Assembly: GCF_004343775.1 (NCBI RefSeq)
Contig: NZ_PTXL01000004.1
Coordinates: 115,774-179,773, forward strand
Direction of reading: 5' to 3'
DNA length: 64,000 nt
Source: Burkholderia sp. SRS-46
GTDB taxonomy: Bacteria > Pseudomonadota > Gammaproteobacteria > Burkholderiales > Burkholderiaceae
The notes beneath the pieces were generated by a model. That model worked only from the letters and a program-made list of their open reading frames with translations. It ran no database searches and was not told where the DNA came from. Below, piece after piece: positions 8,501 through 16,900 of this stretch (the first letter of the stretch is position 1; every line of letters starts with the position of its first letter). The translations under genes and the position numbers were made by a program.

Positions 8501-9295
8501 TCACAGTGCCGCCTCATGCTCCGAAGATCCTGCGCCCCCGTTCGGCATCCGGCTGCAGCGTACCCCGAGCCACAACACCATCGCAGCGCACACGACCAAT
8601 ACGCCCTCGATCAACACGGTGTCCACGTTCCAGTAACGAGCCAGGAACACGACCAGCAGGTCGAGCATGAAGTGCAGCGCAATCGCCGCCGCAAGCCAGC
8701 GCTTCCCGCCATCGACGAACGATCGCAGGACGATCAGCGACAGGCCGACGTGTATCACCATCGCGCTCGCGCGTTCCACCAGCGCGAGCAAGGGTGACAC
8801 GATCGTCATGTTCCCGAACTGCGCGTCGATCAGCGCAAGCACGGGCAGGCGCGTGATGAATCCGTGCGCCGCGAGCACATACCCGGCGCTCAACGCGAGA
8901 AAGCCGACACCGACCAGCAGCATCGCTTCCAGTCCGCCGTGCCCGAGCCCGTACATCACGGCCGTTTTCGGGTTGCGCTGCGTGCGCAGCAGATAGCGAA
9001 AGGCGACCCACCGGCCGCACTCCTCGAACAGCCCCGCCGTGAACGCCGCCAGGACGAGGAACGGCACGCGCCAGTGCGGATCACGCCCGAGCCCCTGCGA
9101 AAGCGGTATCAGCCACGACATGCGCAACACAGGCTGAAACACAAAGAAGATCAGCATCCCGCAGAAAAACGCGCCGAACGGAACGTGCGTGCGACGCCGC
9201 CACGCGATCGCCATGGCCGGCGGCGCGATCAGCGCGACGAGGCCGACAGCGAACGTGACGAGCACAAGGGACGAAGCAACCGGGTTGACGGACAT
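8501..9295 (-). CDS. YhfC-family (DUF2324) glutamic-type intramembrane protease-like protein
   Basis: A polytopic membrane protein of 264 residues with seven to eight hydrophobic helices. It carries GLFEECGRWVAFRYLL and GLGHGGLEAMLLVGVG, matching the EExxR and HxxxE-type signature of the YhfC/PrsW-related intramembrane proteases, and a late AIALHFMLDLL with the third conserved His. The family is of uncertain substrate. The start at 9295 has no clear ribosome site. It lies 87 bases from the zinc-peptidase-like gene on the same strand, so the two may be cotranscribed. Confidence 0.75.
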   Translation of the reverse strand: MSVNPVASSLVLVTFAVGLVALIAPPAMAIAWRRRTHVPFGAFFCGMLIFFVFQPVLRMSWLIPLSQGLGRDPHWRVPFLVLAAFTAGLFEECGRWVAFRYLLRTQRNPKTAVMYGLGHGGLEAMLLVGVGFLALSAGYVLAAHGFITRLPVLALIDAQFGNMTIVSPLLALVERASAMVIHVGLSLIVLRSFVDGGKRWLAAAIALHFMLDLLVVFLARYWNVDTVLIEGVLVVCAAMVLWLGVRCSRMPNGGAGSSEHEAAL

Positions 9296-9494
9296 GGCAA
9301 GCGGGCTGGGCCGGGACCGTCGACAGTGTAGGACATGTGCGACGCGCCAGCAGCGATGTGGTGCGTCGCTACGCGCGTTTCACGATGAGACGATGCACGC
9401 GCCGCTTCGAAGATGCATTGCCCGTTTCGGCATGTGCAACGATCAACGCGTCACGCCGAGACAGCGCGGCAATCGCTCGATGCCCTGATCACGT

Positions 9495-9818
9495 TCAATA
9501 GCTCGGGACTTCCGCGATGTACGCGATATAGAGATTCTGCCCCCAGCCGGCGCCCGAATATTCCGGGCGCGAATAATCTTCCCGCGTGATGTTGACGTTG
9601 AACCCGGTGGTCGTCACGTGAGTCACCGTCACCGAGAACGTGTCCGGATAGGCGGATGACACGTTGGGATCCTGGAGGGCCGTCACGACGACAATGGGCA
9701 CGGTCGAAAATCCGACCGGGAAGTTGATTTTCCTGTTGAGCGGCAGGTTGTACCAGGACTTCTGAGTACCGCCCGGATAGCTGCCGACGGCCTGCTTCGC
9801 TACGACTCTTTCCGGCAT
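9495..9818 (-). CDS. H-type lectin domain protein
   Basis: A small single-domain protein of 107 residues. The pattern INFPVGFSTVPIVVVTALQD, DTFSVTVTHVTTTGFNVNIT and GWGQNLYIAYIAE fits the H-type lectin fold (six-stranded beta sandwich that binds GalNAc-like sugars in snail agglutinin and discoidin). No signal peptide is visible. The start at 9818 has AAGGAG six bases upstream. It is divergent from the aidA-like gene across a 326-bp region with paired GATTAC motifs. Its biological role here is unknown; a sugar-binding or agglutinin function is inferred only from the fold. Confidence 0.75.
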   Translation of the reverse strand: MPERVVAKQAVGSYPGGTQKSWYNLPLNRKINFPVGFSTVPIVVVTALQDPNVSSAYPDTFSVTVTHVTTTGFNVNITREDYSRPEYSGAGWGQNLYIAYIAEVPSY

Positions 9819-9926
9819 TTCAAGCTCCTTATGGAAGACGGGAAAACGCACGCTCTCGTCGTGAACGAGCCTCGCGCGAAAGCACGCCGCGCGAGCACAA
9901 AGCTAGGTCGACCGAACAGCGAAAGC

Positions 9927-9988
9927 GATTACACACGATTACGCGATTCAGGCTGGCAACCCGAAGCGAGCTGTAATCACGTGTAATC
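9927..9988. promoter_or_regulatory. Inverted pair of GATTAC-type elements between lectin and aidA-like genes
   Basis: GATTACACACGATTAC (9927-9942) and, inverted, GTAATCACGTGTAATC (9973-9988, whose complement is GATTACACGTGATTAC) differ at two positions. Each holds two GATTAC units ten bases apart. They lie in the divergent 326-bp gap (9819-10144) and are likely regulator sites. I see no clear lux box here. Confidence 0.45.
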
Positions 9989-10144
9989 GAATCACACGTC
10001 AATCCTCCCTACGCTATCCCTACCCGTCGGCAAGCAGTGAGTTCTCCGAAAGTACCGCCTTGCTGACTGGAAGAGGCGCGAATGCCGCAGGCGTCGCGAC
10101 TTGTCAGGCCATTTTTTCAACGCTCACGCTCGAAAGGAATCGCC

Positions 10145-10720
10145 ATGTCTCACGTTCTGAGTACCTACAACATCATCGATGTGCTGACCGCCTTCGATGT
10201 CGAGGAAATCCTGAACAAATACCCCGCGCTCAGTCGAAATCGCGATCAGCCGACTCAACTTGTGAACAGCGTCAGCACGAACACGATCTACATGCTGACC
10301 ACGCATGCGCATGCCGTCTACGGCCAGGGCCAGGGCGGGGACCAGGGCGAAGGGGGAAGCAATCTGAGGATCAAGGCCGACGTGAACGACGTCATTCGCT
10401 GGCGCACCGCTTCGCTTACCGATGCAGCAGACTACAAGTGCTTCCTGTACCGGTTCAAGCTGTTCAGCAGTTCCACGGGCCGTGACCTGCTGGGCCCGGT
10501 GACGTTCCAGACTGCCAACATCGCCGAGCCTTACCCGGCACAGGGCTGGCCCGAAAACAACAAGGTCAACGAAGAACCGACCGCGGATTACTACGCGCAA
10601 GCCACGGTACTCAGTCCCGGCATCGAAACTTACTATTTCTACGTGGCCGTTTATGACCGGCACGCGCAGCTGAAGGGCTACTTCTACTGGGATCCCTACA
10701 TCAACATCAACAACCGGTAA
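10145..10720 (+). CDS. aidA: AidA/PixA family inclusion body protein
   Basis: A 191-residue cytosolic protein of the PixA/AidA family. Recognisable parts are the N-terminal MSHVLSTYNIIDVLTAFDVE, the central NLRIKADVNDVIRWRTASLT and the C-terminal KGYFYWDPYI. Xenorhabdus PixA forms intracellular inclusions, and AidA of Burkholderia cenocepacia is known to be quorum-sensing dependent and needed for killing nematodes. The glycine/glutamine-rich insert YGQGQGGDQGEGG is unusual and may be a flexible loop. The start at 10145 has AAAGGAA upstream; the frame could start at 10082 but lacks support there. It converges on the TOMM cyclodehydratase gene. Confidence 0.85.
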   Translation: MSHVLSTYNIIDVLTAFDVEEILNKYPALSRNRDQPTQLVNSVSTNTIYMLTTHAHAVYGQGQGGDQGEGGSNLRIKADVNDVIRWRTASLTDAADYKCFLYRFKLFSSSTGRDLLGPVTFQTANIAEPYPAQGWPENNKVNEEPTADYYAQATVLSPGIETYYFYVAVYDRHAQLKGYFYWDPYININNR

Positions 10721-10738
10721 CCTCGAACCGGCGGCTCA

Positions 10739-10769
10739 GGGCGGGCGGAGCCAGCCCGCCCGCCGCTTT
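10739..10769. terminator. Hairpin between the convergent aidA-like and YcaO genes
   Basis: The arms GGGCGGGC (10739-10746) and GCCCGCCC (10754-10761) are followed on the plus strand by GCCGCTTT. There is only a short T-run, so this is a weak or bidirectional terminator. Confidence 0.4.
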
Positions 10770-10815
10770 CCTCTGCCGGGTCGATCCCGTTTCCGCCGGT
10801 GGACCGGCCATCCAG

Positions 10816-13053
10816 TCAGAGAAACAGCAGCGCCGGATTCAACGCCGATTCGTCGCGCGGCTGCGCTCGCCACCCCAGCTCCACCGGAACCGAGTAGAGC
10901 CGCCGCGCACCAAAACGCGGCCAGAAATGACACAGCCCCGGCGCGATGACCTGCACCACGGACAAGCCGATATCGGGCCGCGTCTTGTCGACGACGAGCA
11001 CGTCCATGCCGGCCGCCGCGATGCGCCCGACGCAATGCTCGATCACCGCCGGCAACGTCGCGGCGTCGATCGGCCGCCACGTCGAGCGTGGGGTGCGGCG
11101 CCCGTCGTTCGCCGGATACAGGAATCCGGTTTCCGAGAGCTTGTCGCGATCCCACGGGTGCGGCGCATCCGCGGCGATATCGAGCAGCTGGTTGACTTCG
11201 GTCAGCGCGCGCTGCACGGCGATACGGGCATCGAGATGACAGCCGAAGCCGATCGAAAAGCGTCCGTCGGCCGGATCCTCGGCCAGCGCCGCCACGGTCG
11301 GCACGCCGAGATCGTGCGTAAGGTCGAGCGCCCACAAGCGCCACCCGAACGTGTCGTATTCGCGCACGAGCGCGTCGAAATACGGATCCTCGAAACTCGC
11401 CAGATCGATGCCGGGGCGCGAGACCTGGTTGTACCACCAGATCGCGACCGCATCACGCTCGATCAATTCGAGCATGCCTTGCAGGATCGCTTCCTCGACG
11501 CTCGACCCCGCCGCGCAGCCGTTGGGGTTGTGCACGCATGCGGCGTCGGCGTGCGCGCTGTCGGGCGTCTCCGCATAGCAGTAGCCCAGCGGCACGAGGC
11601 GGCGCCTGCCCGTCACGAGCGACCACGCCGGCGTCCAGTCGATGACGTCGCGCGCCGTGAAGCGCGGCGGCACCTGCTTTCGAACGTCGCGCGTCAGCGC
11701 GTTGATGGCCTCGCGCGCGTCGAATTGCCGTTCGCTGAACTGCTGGAGATCGTTGACGTGAATCGGTTCGGCATCGCATGCCGGATCGGCGAGCAGCGCT
11801 TCCATGCTGCCGGTCACCGTCGCTTCGTCACCCTGATAAACGCTGCTGAACCGTTCGAGTGCTTCGCACAGCGCGCTCACGCGTGCCTGCTCGCCGGTGC
11901 GGCCCTTGCCGGAGCAGATCCGGTCGAAGCGGTTGCTCGCCGGCACGCCGGCCGGGCACACGAGAAACCCCGACGCATAGACATTCCGCATGCCCGCGTG
12001 CCGCTTCGGCATCGGATGCAGATACGCGATCGCACCGCTGATCGGCGAGATCAGATCGGCATGGCGCTCGAACACCTGTTCCGGATCGGCGGTACGGTAG
12101 CCGCCGTCGGCACGCGCCACCAGCGCGCGATCGGCGAGCCGCGGCGCACGCGCCGCCTGCTCGCGCATCCACGCGGGATTGCCGCAGCACGGGCATTGGG
12201 GACGCCTGCGCACGCGGTGCGGTTCGGCGGCCAGCGTGTCGATGCGCTGCGCGACGATCCGCGTGCGCGCACGCTCCGCCGTGGCGGGGTTGACCGCGAT
12301 CTGCTCGACCGTCGCCGCGACGAGCGCCGCCGCGGCGGCGGCGCCGGCGCGCGAGACGGCCGGCGGCGGACGCGTCGCGCCGCTGCCGTGATGGCGCGCG
12401 AGCAGCGCCTCGACGGGCCGGTTGACGCGAATCCAGTAGCGCACGCATTCGATGCACGGCGCGTCCGCGCACGCGCCGTCTCGGGCCAGCAACGGCCCGA
12501 TCAGCGTCTGCACGCCGTTGGCCGCCACGACGAGCAGCGCTCCGCCGCGCGCCGCCACGCGGACGGCGCACGCAGCAAGATCGTCGCGGTCATGCGTATC
12601 GGTGAGCGCGACGGTCAATTCGGCGTCCGGCGCAACCTCGATGCCGGCGGCCGCCAGCGCGCGCCTGAACGCGGCAGCGTCGGCGCCGAACGCCTCGACC
12701 GCGACGCGCAGCTGCGCGATGCGCGCACACGCGGCGTCGCCATCGAGTCCGGCACGCTCGAAGAAGCCGCGCGCCGCATCGTCGTCGTGCGGCGAGTCGG
12801 CGCGCACATACGCGCGATGCACGAGATGGTCGAGCCCGGCGAGCACGTCCCACTCCCCGAACGTGCCGGCGAGCGATGACACGATCTCGGCGATCGTCAT
12901 CCGCGCCCGCAGGCAGGCGGCGATCCGCACGAAGATCGCGCCGGACAGCATCGCGCGCTTGAATTCATCGACGACGAACAGCGTCTCGGGCCCCGCATCG
13001 AGCACGAGCAAATGCGGCTTGAAGCGCAGTACGCGCGAAAAATCGTCGAGCAT
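10816..13053 (-). CDS. Fused TOMM cyclodehydratase (ThiF-like leader-binding plus YcaO domain)
   Basis: A 745-residue enzyme that should install azoline rings on Cys, Ser or Thr of a precursor peptide. The N-terminal half is the E1/ThiF-like, leader-binding domain with putative zinc cysteines CIEC (200-203) and CPCC (287-290). The YcaO domain begins near residue 340. It carries the ATP-site motif SGKGRTGEQARVSALCEALE (381 onward) and GCAAGSSVEEAILQGMLELI then ERDA. The C-terminus is NPALLFL; many azoline YcaO enzymes end in a similar proline-containing tail. The start at 13053 has AGGGAG upstream; a longer frame to 13116 would overlap a strong hairpin. It is the last gene of the minus-strand cluster. 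No flavin dehydrogenase is seen, so the product may stay an azoline or be oxidised from elsewhere. Confidence 0.92.
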   Translation of the reverse strand: MLDDFSRVLRFKPHLLVLDAGPETLFVVDEFKRAMLSGAIFVRIAACLRARMTIAEIVSSLAGTFGEWDVLAGLDHLVHRAYVRADSPHDDDAARGFFERAGLDGDAACARIAQLRVAVEAFGADAAAFRRALAAAGIEVAPDAELTVALTDTHDRDDLAACAVRVAARGGALLVVAANGVQTLIGPLLARDGACADAPCIECVRYWIRVNRPVEALLARHHGSGATRPPPAVSRAGAAAAAALVAATVEQIAVNPATAERARTRIVAQRIDTLAAEPHRVRRRPQCPCCGNPAWMREQAARAPRLADRALVARADGGYRTADPEQVFERHADLISPISGAIAYLHPMPKRHAGMRNVYASGFLVCPAGVPASNRFDRICSGKGRTGEQARVSALCEALERFSSVYQGDEATVTGSMEALLADPACDAEPIHVNDLQQFSERQFDAREAINALTRDVRKQVPPRFTARDVIDWTPAWSLVTGRRRLVPLGYCYAETPDSAHADAACVHNPNGCAAGSSVEEAILQGMLELIERDAVAIWWYNQVSRPGIDLASFEDPYFDALVREYDTFGWRLWALDLTHDLGVPTVAALAEDPADGRFSIGFGCHLDARIAVQRALTEVNQLLDIAADAPHPWDRDKLSETGFLYPANDGRRTPRSTWRPIDAATLPAVIEHCVGRIAAAGMDVLVVDKTRPDIGLSVVQVIAPGLCHFWPRFGARRLYSVPVELGWRAQPRDESALNPALLFL

Positions 13054-13082
13054 CGTCCGGCTCCCTGCAACGGGTGAACACC

Positions 13083-13113
13083 GCGCGGCCCGTGCGTCCG
13101 GCACGGGCCGCGC
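13083..13113. promoter_or_regulatory. Strong hairpin between TOMM precursor and cyclodehydratase
   Basis: A perfect 13-bp stem (arms 13083-13095 and 13101-13113) with a 5-base loop and no T-run sits in the 87-bp gap between the second precursor and the enzyme gene. It may be an attenuator or RNA-stabilising structure that keeps precursor message above enzyme message. Confidence 0.6.
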
Positions 13114-13140
13114 CACGGTGCGCGGCTCAGCCGCGCAGGG

Positions 13141-13503
13141 TCAGCAGCAGGTGAACAGGTAGCTCGGCCCGGCGTCGCAATAGGCCGCGAGCGCGACGGC
13201 CTCTTCGTCCAGGCTCGTCGGCCGCGTCGGGATGCCGACCGTCATGGTGTTGCGCGGCAGGTTCCAGCTCCCGGTGCCGTCGCCGTTGCTCGTCCAGCCA
13301 TGGTCGCGTTGTGGTTCGACGACCTCGATGTCGATGATCCACGGGCATTGGTAACCGAAGTATTTCGCGAGCGCCTCCAGCGGATTCGCCAGCAGCTTGC
13401 CCTTGAACTCCGGGTCCCGCCACGAAAGCGCGACCGCGCGCAGGTAGACCTTCTGAAACTCCAGCATCGATTCGAGCGTCGGATTGGCGTTGTTGTTTGC
13501 CAT
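13141..13503 (-). CDS. TOMM precursor peptide with nitrile-hydratase-like leader and Cys-rich end
   Basis: A 120-residue peptide. The leader (about residues 8-65) reads LESMLEFQKVYLRAVALSWR, DPEFKGKLLANPLEALAKYF then GYQCPW, the nitrile hydratase alpha-like leader (NHLP) pattern. A middle region with EVVEPQRDHGWTSN follows. After the boundary ALAAY comes a 12-residue C-terminus CDAGPSYLFTCC, with three Cys, one Ser and one Thr open to cyclisation. The start at 13503 has AGGGA upstream. It matches the BMA_0021/BMA_0022 type of Burkholderia TOMM precursor. The gene lies 19 bases after the first precursor and ahead of the YcaO gene. The mature product and any cleavage site are unknown. Confidence 0.88.
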   Translation of the reverse strand: MANNNANPTLESMLEFQKVYLRAVALSWRDPEFKGKLLANPLEALAKYFGYQCPWIIDIEVVEPQRDHGWTSNGDGTGSWNLPRNTMTVGIPTRPTSLDEEAVALAAYCDAGPSYLFTCC

Positions 13504-13522
13504 GTCGGATTCCCTGAGGTAA

Positions 13523-13867
13523 TCAATCCATGATGGTGATGTGATTCGCGTTATAGGCGGCGAGCGCCTGCGCGAACTGCTCCGCGTTCTTCGGCGCGGG
13601 CGGCAGGACCAGGGTGAGCTTGTTCTTGTGACCCGAGGTCCAGTCGCCGTTGACGCTCGGCGTCCAGGTCGACGATTTGGTCTGCACCTTCAGGTCGAGC
13701 CGAAACGGATAGTGGTAGCCGAACTGGTCGCGCAACGCCTTGACCGGATCGGCCTCGAGCTCACCGAGAAACGCCGGGGAATGCCATGCGCGGGCGATTG
13801 CCTGAATGATGGCGGCCCGGTATTCGAGAAACTGCTCGTACGTCGGTAATCGAAGATCCTTGCTCAT
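13523..13867 (-). CDS. Second TOMM precursor-like peptide, C-terminus without Cys
   Basis: A 114-residue paralogue of the neighbouring precursor. The leader YEQFLEYRAAIIQAIARAWH, SPAFLGELEADPVKALRDQF then GYHYPF follows the same nitrile-hydratase-like plan, and the domain ends with the same ALAAY. The C-terminus is then NANHITIMD, with no Cys and only one Thr. Either it is a poor substrate, has a scaffold or partner role, or its core has decayed. The start at 13867 has AGGAGA upstream. It lies 33 bases after the kinase gene stop and 19 bases before the second precursor, so all are probably cotranscribed. Confidence 0.83.
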   Translation of the reverse strand: MSKDLRLPTYEQFLEYRAAIIQAIARAWHSPAFLGELEADPVKALRDQFGYHYPFRLDLKVQTKSSTWTPSVNGDWTSGHKNKLTLVLPPAPKNAEQFAQALAAYNANHITIMD

Positions 13868-13900
13868 CGGTCTGTTCTCCTGAAGGATGAAGGAAACCAC

Positions 13901-16900
13901 TTACGGCAACGACTGCAACATCGCGTCGGCGCGCCTGACGATGCGCATCATGCCCGCCGCTGCTGCAATTCCGGATGCGCGCCGGCACGCGGCCCGCGCG
14001 GCCTCGCCGCTGCGTCGCGGGTCGGCCTGGCGCAGGTACTCGCATTGCTTCAGCAGCAGCTGCGCTTCGTAATAGCGTTCGCCGGTCGACTCGCACCAGG
14101 CGAGGCATTGCGCGATCTGCGCGAGCGCGGCAGCGTAGTCGCCACGCTCGGCATCCAGCTCGGCGAGCAGCGACGCGTAGTAGGTCATGCCGAGCAGCCC
14201 GCTCGATCGCCGCTGCGCATCGAGATGCGCGGCGACGCCCGCGCGATCCCCTTGCGTCCATGCATGAATGATCGCGGCGTAGTGCTCGACCGCGCGCAGC
14301 CGATGCGCCGCCGACAGGCGGAGAATCGCTTCCGACGTGGCGCGGGCCGCGTCGCGGTCGCCCGCCAGCTGGTGCGTCCGTGCGAGGTACATCATCGTGA
14401 CGCCGAGCGTCGGCAAATGGTCGAGGCAGGTCGCGCAGTGCACGGCCTCGTGCGCCATTGCGAGCGATGCCTGCGGATCGTCGTCCATGCACCAGCGCAC
14501 GCTCGCGAGCGACGCCATCGCCCACGCGCGCGTATCGAGCCCCAGGATGCGCCGATGGTCCACGTCGCGCCGCACGTCGTAGCCGGCCAGCACCTTGTCG
14601 AGCGCCGCTCGGGCGCGCGCGTAGTGGCCGTCGACCCACAGGCTCATGCCGCGCATCGCGTCCGCCGCGACCTGCACGCCGACATCGCCACGTTCGGCGG
14701 CGAGCGCATCGAGCCGCGTGCAGATCCCGCGCACGGTGGGCCGATCGCCGGCGACGTGGTAGCAGGTCGACAGCGTCCAGAGCGCGCTGATCGCGAGCTC
14801 CGGGTCGTCGAGCGTCTGCACTTGCCGCAGGAGCTGCTCCGCATGCTCGCGCACCTGCGGATCGGCCCAGCCGAAGCGCGCCATCGTCGCGTGCGTCAGC
14901 GTGGCGCGGATGCGCGCGCTGTCGTGCTCGCGTTGCGCGTAGTCGGCGCTGGCGAGCCACTCGAACACGGCCTGCCCATAGCGGATCGCATCGTCGTACC
15001 GGGAGCGTTCGAGGGCGCGGCGCGCCGCGTCGATGCCGTGGGCGATCGCCTCCGCGAAAGCGCCCGAGCGCGCGAAGTGCCCGGCAATGCCGAACGCATG
15101 CGCGCCGGCCCCGCGATCGGCTTCCACGGCCAGCGCCCGGCCGACGCGCGCGTGGTTGCCGCGCCGCACCGCGGGCGGCATCGATTCATAGGCCGCGTCG
15201 CGAATCAGCGCGTGACGGAACGAATAGAACACGCGGTCGCGCCGGTGCCGCGCGTACACGATCCGCTCGTCGAGCAGGAGCCGCAGATGCGCGTCGAGCG
15301 TGGCCCGCTCGTGCGGCGACGCGTCGGCAAGCAGCTGCGCATCCACCTCGAGCCCGATGGTCGCGGCGAGCTGCGCGGTGTCGCGCGCGTCGTCGATCCG
15401 GTCGAACGCGAGGCCGAGCATGCCGCCGAGGCTGACCGGAAGCGGATCGGGGTCCGTTGCGCGCTGCCCCGCCGGCAAGCCGTCCGCCGAAGCCGCCGCG
15501 CCGCTCGTGATGAGCTCTCGCGCGACGGCCTCGATGAACAGCGGGATGCCCGACGTGCGGTGGGCGAGCTGGCCGAGCCAGGCCGGATCGAGCGCCGGTT
15601 GGCCGAGAAACGCGGACACCAGGTGCTGCGCGTCGTCGCGCGACAGGCGGCGCAGCGCCACGCGTTCAGTCTCGCCGCGCCAGCGATCGAGCTTGTCGGG
15701 GCGCGACGTGAGCACGACGCCGATGGCCGCTGCATGCGGCGAGCGCCGCAGGTACGCGAGGAAATCCTCGGTCGAGCGGTCGATCCACTGCACATCCTCG
15801 ACGACGAGCAGCACCGGCGCGCCGTTGCCGAGCGACACGATCAGCTGCTCGAGGACGTCGAACAGCGCGTGCTGTTCGCGCGCACTCGACCACAGGAACC
15901 CCTTCGCATCGCAGGGCAGCCCGAGCCACGTCGCGAGCGCGACGCGGGCCGCCGCATGATCGCATTCGAGCGGCGCGATCATCGCGTCGATCGCCGCGAG
16001 CGCGAGACCGGCCGGGCAATCGGCGTCGATGTGCCAATGCGCGCCGATGAACTGCAGGATCGGAAACAGCGCATGGTTCTCGCGCTCGGGCAGGCATCCG
16101 CAATGCGCGAACGCATGGCCCTGGGCCCGGACCGCCTCGCACAGCTCGTGCACGAGGCGCGACTTGCCGATTCCCGCCTCGCCGACGACGAGCCGCGGCA
16201 CGCCGCGCGGCGCACCCTCGCCGCGCGTGTCGCGACGATGGCGCGCGGGCACCTCCTGCCATCCGCGCAGCAGCGCGTCGAGTTCGCGCGCACGGCCGAC
16301 CATCGGCGCCATCATGCTGGCGTCGAGCGAATCGAACGGCGTATCGGCGCGACGCTCGCCGAGCAATTCATGGACCGGCAGCGGCGCGAGGCCTGCCCGC
16401 TGCAGCTGCAACGGGGTCGGCCGACAGTCGGCATGCCGTTCGAGCACGAGCCGCGCATCGTCGCTGATCAGGATCTGCCCCGGGCCGGCAAGCCGCAGCA
16501 GCCGCGCCGCCGCCGAGGGCATCGACACACCCGTCACGCCCGACATGCGCTGCGCGTGCGCGAGAACTTGCCCGACGTGAATCGCGGCGGCCACTTCGAC
16601 GCGCCAGCCTTCGCCACCGGCGAGGCTGCCGGCCGCCGCCGGCAGCCGGGCGCGCCCGGCCACCCGTACCATGTCGAGCGCCGCGCGCGCCGCGCGGCGC
16701 GCGGGCCGGTCGATATCGCCCTGCAAGCCGAAGTGGAACAGCAACGTGTCGCCCAGCCGCCCGCCGACCTGCGCGCCATAACCGACGGCGATGTCGGCAC
16801 ACCGGGTCAGCCATTGCGCCTCGTAGCCGTCGAGCAGGTCGCCATGATCGGTTCCGGCATGCCGCTGCCCGCCGTCTCCGGCGATCGTGACGCAGCAGCA

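Noticed and set aside
9819..10144. lux box for quorum-sensing control of the aidA-like gene
   Set aside because: I could not find a convincing CTGT-N-ACAG dyad; only the GATTAC pair is clear.
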